The notes under the pieces are model-generated. The model did no database searches, was not told the DNA's origin, and worked only from the letters and a program-made list of their open reading frames with translations. A stretch of DNA of 64,000 nucleotides, from contig CM037596.1 of assembly GCA_021018995.1 (NCBI GenBank), positions 102,531,416 through 102,595,415 of the forward strand, given 5' to 3'. This DNA comes from Chloranthus sessilifolius. Its lineage: Eukaryota; Streptophyta; Magnoliopsida; Chloranthales; Chloranthaceae. Shown in pieces: positions 58,762-64,000 of this stretch (within the stretch, counting starts at the first letter, position 1; every line of letters starts with the position of its first letter). Made by a program: the position numbers and the translations under genes.

Positions 58762-59361
58762 ATGTTGGGAAACATTGCAAAGAGATGGATGCAACTCAAT
58801 GGCAAGGATTACTGGAAAAACCTGATCGATCCTCTCGACATCGATCTACGACGAAACATTCTTCACTACGGCGAACTGGCTCAAGCGACCTACGACACTT
58901 TTAATAGGGAGAAGGCGTCAAAATTTGTGGGAAGTAGCCGATATGGGAGGGAGGACTTTTTTGCCAAAGTAGGCCTAGCGTATTCTCATCCCTACATGTA
59001 CAATGTCACCAAGTTCTTGTATGCGACGTCCGAAGTTGATGTATCCGGCTCGTTTTTGGTACGGTCTTTGTCGAGAGAGGCTTGGAGTAGGGAGTCGAAT
59101 TGGATGGGATACATCGCGGTGGCCACAGACGAAGGAATGGTCGCATTGGGTAGGAGGGACATAGTAATCGCTTGGAGGGGGACTATACAAGCTTTGGAAT
59201 GGGTAAATGATTTTCAGTTTAAAATGGTTTCAGCATCTCCGTTGCTTGGTGCGGCTTCTTCGAAGGGTGGTGTGGACCCAATGGTGCACCAGGGTTGGTA
59301 CTCAATCTACACGTCATATGATCTGCGATCCCCTTTCAATACGTCCAGTGCCAGAGACCAG
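58762..59361 (+). CDS. Phospholipase A1-II-like lipase, copy 2, exon 1 (gene continues past the window)
   Basis: 200 codons, same length and splice phase as exon 1 of copy 1, no stop. By eye 17 of 200 residues differ, for example AQA for AQS, VSGSF for VPDAF and DEGMVAL for DQGKVVL. The start MLGNIAKRW and the [10 protein letters not shown] block are kept. It ends SARDQ at donor CAG|GTGAAT. The catalytic Ser, Asp and His are all expected in exon 2, which is not in this window. Intron collinearity (window end 64000 corresponds to about 7545 in copy 1) puts exon 2 roughly 1 kb further on, so truncation cannot be concluded. An in-frame GTG lies 6 bp upstream, but ATG 58762 matches the family. 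Confidence 0.9.
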
Positions 59362-61042
59362 GTGAATTTTGATCGGCCATTAATGAAGGGTTAAAAAGAG
59401 TTTGGAGTTCAAGCGAAGCGTCTTTTCGCTGTATCTAGTGATGGGTTTTGAGGCCTTAAAATCCATGCCAATAGGCTTTCATGAATCATGAGATTTAGAT
59501 GGCTAAAATGCGCTTCGTAACCTTATGATTCTTATGAGGAGAGTCAGCCAAAACTATCGTTATTAACAAAAAAACTTTATTGTTTCAGTAGCGCCAAGAC
59601 TAGCAGCAGTTTTTTATTAATAGCGACAGCTTTGGAAGCTGCCGAAACACCTTATTTTTTTACATAATTCTAAATATCGGTCATATCCGCTACGTATCGG
59701 TGGGTGGGCATATATCAGGATAGGGCCATTAGGTCACATCCGATGCCGATATACTATACACTCCCTATTTATATTGGGTCAAGCAGGTCAAATATAAGAC
59801 CATATGAGCCCATATTGGGTCATAGCCGCTACTACGTATCGATGGGTATATCAGGTTAGGACCGTTACGTCCCATCCGTTGAGGATATACACCCCCGATT
59901 TATATTGGGTGTAATATTGGGTCAAACAGGTCAAATATCATACCATATTTATCGGCCGATATCAGGCTATATCAATTTCTATCAGACGATCTGTATCGGA
60001 TATGACTAACAAAATACCAAAAATGCCCTTTCTGTAATTTTTCATTATTTTAAAAGTAAAAAGGAGCTTAAATATCAGCCAGTTTGGCCGATCTGTATCC
60101 GATATATCAGATACATATCGGTATAACGTATTGGTCTGAGACCCAACTGATTTGCTGATATATATCGGACTTTAAATCCTTCTTTGAGACCCATATGGTA
60201 CACCGCCACCAACCATTACTGGCACAGAGGGTGCAAGCGCCACGTGGACCTTGAGATGTATAGAGATTCAAAAACCATGGAGACCAGCTTACATCTCAAA
60301 GTCAGCTCCGTGCACGTAGCTCTCATGCCTATATGCTATATATACCATTCTAACGTTAGATGTCATGGAAGTTGGACTTAGAATAACTTGTTACCTGTTT
60401 GAGGCAGCGTTGCTTCGCACCTAATTTTCAGCTTTTGCCGGAATAAGTTGGGTGAGAAACAGGTTGTTACTTGTTACCGAACATTTATATTGGGGTGGCT
60501 CTAGTCGCACCAACTTATTTAGTGGAACCACCACCTCCGATGTGGGTTTCCGAAATTATCAAAATCAGGATGTATCTTTCAAAATTACCAGAACTAGGTT
60601 CGAACCGCCTCCAACTGTCATAACTTCCAGGAAACCAATGAAATGGTGAAATTACCCTCCCCACAACAAACCATTAGAGACCGTAACGATCTCTTCGAGA
60701 GTGCCATGATCTAATGAAGACCGCATCCGTATATATCTGAAATCTCCAATGTCGGGATCGCGACTTTCTGTAACAACACCGCTACGATCTATAAAAGATA
60801 ACAACGTTCTAAAAAAGATCGCACCGATCATTCAGAGAATGCGGTGATCTCCGATAGACCACCACCATCCATAATAGAGCACTGCCAATTGCCAGAGAGA
60901 GGAGACCGCCAGAGAGTTACTTTGAGCAATTTTACGAAATTATCCTTTATATACCACAATGTTTCGTGTTCTATGAAAAAGTAGAGGGCATTTTTATCAT
61001 TTCATATTTAGGAGCTTCCGGTAATTTTGAGAGTTATATTAT
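59362..61042 (+). other. Lipase copy 2 intron, first part
   Basis: Collinear with copy 1: the ATATCGG-rich block (59690-60180, partly duplicated at 59700-59760 and 59830-59900), GTGCACGTA...CTCTCA (about 60310), and AAACCAATGAAATGG (about 60632, matching about 6363). It lacks the copy 1 insertions at 3745-4430, 4902-5393 and 5433-6243. No gene. Confidence 0.6.
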
Positions 61043-61447
61043 GGCTGCTAATGACATAGCTTTTTGCTAGCCCCTGCCACAACAGAGTTCACCTGCTTTA
61101 GTTGGTTCTTATTCTCTTTTCTAACTCCCTCGAAAGGAGGATTTACCTTCTCTTTTCTAACTCCCTGCAAAAGAGGATTTACCTGCTCTAGCATCATCCT
61201 TCCTACTCTCTCCTAATTCCCTACAAGAGCAAATAAAATCTGCTCTGACAAAGAGTGAGCATAGAAGAGGGAAGAATTATTGAAGAGGTAAATCTTGTAT
61301 AAAATCTTACTATGCAAGGAGTTATTAAGGAGAAGGGATCCCTGCTAAAGCAAGTAGCAGAATGTTAGCAAAGAGGATGAGAATCTGCTAAAAGCAGGTG
61401 AACTCTGCTATGGCAGGGGCTAGCAGAGAGCTATGTCATATGCAGCG
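61043..61447. mobile_element. Tourist-like MITE in lipase copy 2 intron
   Basis: Starts GGCTGCTAATGACATAGC and ends with the near-complement GCTATGTCATATGCAGC; related to 660-1027. Copy 1 has no insertion at the matching place (about 6712-6720). It contains a local duplication of TCTTTTCTAACTCCCT (61114 and 61160). Confidence 0.65.
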
Positions 61448-61595
61448 ATAATGATTTTGATAATTTCAGAAAGGGTAGCTTTAAGCACACCCACCAAATC
61501 TTGTTGGGCACCTACACTAAAAACCACTGATTGCTTGAAATCAAACGATGGAGATCCTTTTTCATTCCTATCTTCTACACAAGGGATCTTGAGAT

Positions 61596-61979
61596 CACTA
61601 CAAATTTATGGATCTCTACCGAATGCCAAAAACTGTCGGTACAAATTCTGAAACTGCCGGTAAAACATTGCCGGCGGGTGTTCAAACTGCCGATAAAGTA
61701 GGTGTCGGGGATTGAATTGCCGGCGGTTTATAACAGCCGGGAACATGTTCTATCCCGGCGGTTATAAACCGCCGGTGATTAGCACTATACCCCGGTGGTT
61801 ATAACTGCCGGGAATATGTTCTACCCAAATTGTTTAATTTAACATGCCGGTAGTTTAGGACTGTCTGCAAATTATACCTTTGCCAGTGGTTACGAACCGC
61901 CAACATATAGTATCACTTCCCCGACAGTTCTAACCAGCCGCCAATAATTCTGTTGGCTAAAAAACACTTTTTTGTAGTG
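61596..61979. mobile_element. CACTA-type MITE
   Basis: Begins CACTACAAATTT and ends TTTTTTGTAGTG, with 3 bp target duplication GAT (61593-61595 and 61980-61982). The 384 bp interior is built of short inverted units such as CCGGCGGTTATAA / TTATAACCGCCGG. Copy 1 shows the empty site at about 6862. Confidence 0.85.
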
Positions 61980-62084
61980 GATCATGGTGCAACTATCATA
62001 CTACCAATTTTCAATTCCACATGACAAAAATCCCAAAAACGTAGCCCTAATGTCACGTTTGTGAGTGATGTTACCATTTGATTT

Positions 62085-62500
62085 TAGGGTAGCTTTAAAC
62101 GAACCCACCAAATCTTGTGGGCAGCTACGCTAAAACCACTGATTGTTATAAATCAAACAATGGAGATATTTTTTCATTCCTATCTTCCACACAAGGGATC
62201 TTGAGATCATGGCACACCTGTCAGACGGTCAGTTTTCAATTCCACATGACACAGATCCCAAAAACGCAGCCCTAACGTCACGTTTGTGAGTGATGTTTGC
62301 AATTTGATTTTAGGGCCACGTTTTGGGCATGTGTGTCCCGTGGAATCGAAATTGGCCGTCTGATAGGTGCGCTATTATCTCAAGATCCCTTGTGTGGAAG
62401 ATTGGTGTGAAAAAATGATCTCTATCGTCTAATTTAAAGCAATCAATTATTTTTAGCAGAGGTGCTCAACAAGATTTGGTGGATACTTTTAAATCTACTT
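62085..62500. mobile_element. Second half of the shared long-TIR MITE, with partial tandem duplication
   Basis: The left arm seen once in copy 1 (6741-6960) occurs twice in copy 2: 61472-62080 (including the CACTA insertion) and 62085-62320. The single right arm ends near 62500. The words ACCCACCAAATCTTG, CACACAAGGGATCTTGAGAT and ACGTAGCCCTAA/ACGCAGCCCTAA mark each copy. Confidence 0.6.
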
Positions 62501-63356
62501 TTCTGGAGAACCAGATCCTGGATCTGGGAAATTTTCCTTAGATGAGAAATTGCTTTTGAGGGCCACAACCTTGAAAAGCATTTCCAGCTGTCTAACTAGA
62601 ATGAGGAAAGAAATTGTATTGTACATGGATAAAAGATGTGTGAGCCTCTGTTTGTGGCAAGAGTTCATGCCAAGTCATCTAGGAATGGTGTATCTATTTC
62701 TGATGGATCATTGATTTAGACTTCACACGAAAGATGACAGCTGCAGTTCATGAGCAGCACCGTCCGATTAATATGGTCCACTCTAGGGTCGCGCCGGGCT
62801 CATGCAAAGGCACAGTACTTTCAGGCCAGCCCAAAACCTAGTCCATCCAACTCCCACCTAGATTTGGTATACCAAATTCTCATATTTTTTAAAAGGGTAC
62901 AGCTATTCTCACCCATTTAATAGTACCACAGTGTTTCCAGGGACAAAAATTATTGACTCATTTGTTTCATACGGTTGACAAATTTTTTGTTCCAAATCTT
63001 CCTCAAAATATATCTTAAGTTTATGGTGCGCCTATTAAACGGTTAGATATTGGTTCCATATGGCACACATTCTCAAAAGTGACCTAAATCATGGGCGAAG
63101 GAGTTGACCTTGGCTTTTAGGGACATGACAATGTGGAATCCACATCAGACTTTCTATTAGGTGCGCCATGATCTTAATATCAATCCTGAGGAAGATTGGA
63201 ACAAAAAAATCTACATCGTCTGATTTAAATAAGTTAATGGTTTTGGTCTATGAAAAAATTGTGAGGTACTTACTACTAAACAGGTGAGAATAGCCCTACC
63301 TTTTGAAAAATTGTCGAGTAATTCACAATTTTTTGAAAAAACGAATAAAATTCTAA

Positions 63357-63878
63357 GGGAGCCATTACTTGCACACGCTTTTTAAGTGATTGCACCGACA
63401 TTAAAGAAAGACTTTGTATTTTAGGAACATGTGACATGTGAAAACGCAATCTAGGCTGTCTAATTTAAAGTTCATAATCTATAGATCCTTAGCGGATAAG
63501 ATGGAGCTAAACATGATATTTATCATACACTACAAAAAACAAGACTATTAGCGGCAGCCAAAAACTGCCGCTAATACCCTTGTCGCTAATAGTCTTAATA
63601 AGTTTTTTATTAATAGCGGCGCTAATAATCTTATTTTTTATAGTGATATGATCTATTTTTGTCAATTGTTGTTGAATCAAATAATAGCCTTTGACTATAT
63701 TCAATCACATGATAAAGATTATATTTCGTGCCAATCTTATCCGCTAAGGATCTATTGATCATGAACTTTAAATCAGATAGCCCAGATTGTGTTTTCACAT
63801 GCCACACGTCCCTAAAATACAGTCTTTTTTTTAACCTCGGTGCAATCATTTAAAAAGCGAGTGCAAGTAATGGCTCCC
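63357..63878. mobile_element. Mutator-like hairpin MITE with nested CACTA MITE
   Basis: Inverted repeats of about 170 bp: GGGAGCCATTACTTGCAC at the left and its complement GTGCAAGTAATGGCTCCC at the right. Flanked by a 9 bp duplication AAATTCTAA (63348-63356 and 63879-63887), the length typical of Mutator-type insertion. Copy 1 has the unoccupied site (AAATTTCTAA, about 7425). The centre holds the CACTA element at 63528-63645. ORFs on the minus strand are artefacts. Confidence 0.85.
63528..63645. mobile_element. Small CACTA-type MITE (118 bp)
   Basis: CACTACAAAAAAC ... TTTTTTATAGTG with target duplication ATA (63525-63527 and 63646-63648). The interior repeats AGCGGCAG / CTGCCGCTAATA as inverted units. 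It is inserted at the centre of the Mutator-like MITE. Confidence 0.88.
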
Positions 63879-64000
63879 AAATTCTAATTATTTGTGACTT
63901 TTTTAAAAGATTGCAAATTTCAAGAATTATCCCAAGTTTTTGTGAATTTTTCAAAAAAAACTTTTGTTTCCAATTTTTTAGTTTTTAACTAATATATGTT

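Noticed and set aside
58762..59394. Lipase copy 2 as a truncated pseudogene
   Set aside because: The frame ends soon after exon 1 only because it runs into the intron, exactly as in copy 1. Exon 2 is expected outside the window, so truncation is not shown.
1..64000. tRNA or rRNA genes
   Set aside because: No cloverleaf or rRNA-like stretch was recognised; tRNA-like words are only retrotransposon primer-binding sites.

Overview
The window is nuclear DNA from a flowering plant (an angiosperm; I cannot name the species). Evidence: a two-exon plant phospholipase A1-II type lipase with GT/AG introns, AT-rich intergenic DNA, plant LTR-retrotransposon lineages (Athila-like gypsy, SIRE/Maximus-like and Tork-like copia), and CACTA, Tourist-like and Mutator-like MITEs.

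Host genes. A class 3 lipase gene (phospholipase A1-II / DAD1-like) lies at 2503-9106, with exons 2503-3102 and 8507-9106 and a 5.4 kb intron. A tandem duplicate begins at 58762-59361 (exon 1). Its intron runs off the right edge, and by collinearity exon 2 should start about 1 kb beyond the window. The two copies share their upstream region and intron. They differ by transposon insertions whose empty sites can be read in the other copy. Between the copies lie only a few unassigned exon-like segments (about 9.4-10.1 kb, 18.17 kb and 56.5 kb).

Transposon block (about 10.4-56.4 kb). Boundaries come from target-site duplications (TSDs). G, 10412-18005 (copia, minus, TSD TGATG), carries solo LTR F at 14136-16725 (TSD ATTTA). 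A, 18240-29349 (Athila-like, minus, TSD CCTAC), has no pol, and its 3' LTR is split by an inverted solo LTR at 19952-21587. E, about 29700-56445, is a copia-type remnant without genes. C, 30991-56044 (SIRE-like copia, plus, TSD ATCTT), is inserted in E's 3' LTR. C itself contains solo LTR D at 35949-37483 (TSD GGAGT) and Athila-like element B at 39246-52485 (minus, TSD TGTAT). The nesting is therefore host <- E <- C <- (B, D). All the element coding regions are broken by stops, frameshifts or deletions.

Most interesting pattern. Five LTR families here (A/B, C, G, F, D) each carry their own cluster of short dyad-symmetric motifs inside the LTR, mostly upstream of a TATA-like box. In A/B and in C, which belong to different superfamilies, the same family-specific motif is clustered again just upstream of an accessory 3' ORF. 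In both cases that ORF resembles the 'putative plant transposon protein' domain. This could be a shared regulatory module plus accessory protein, comparable in layout to the anti-silencing systems of VANDAL transposons; that reading is inference. Element A's 3' LTR also forms a roughly 3.3 kb foldback with a short loop, a candidate source of hairpin RNA.
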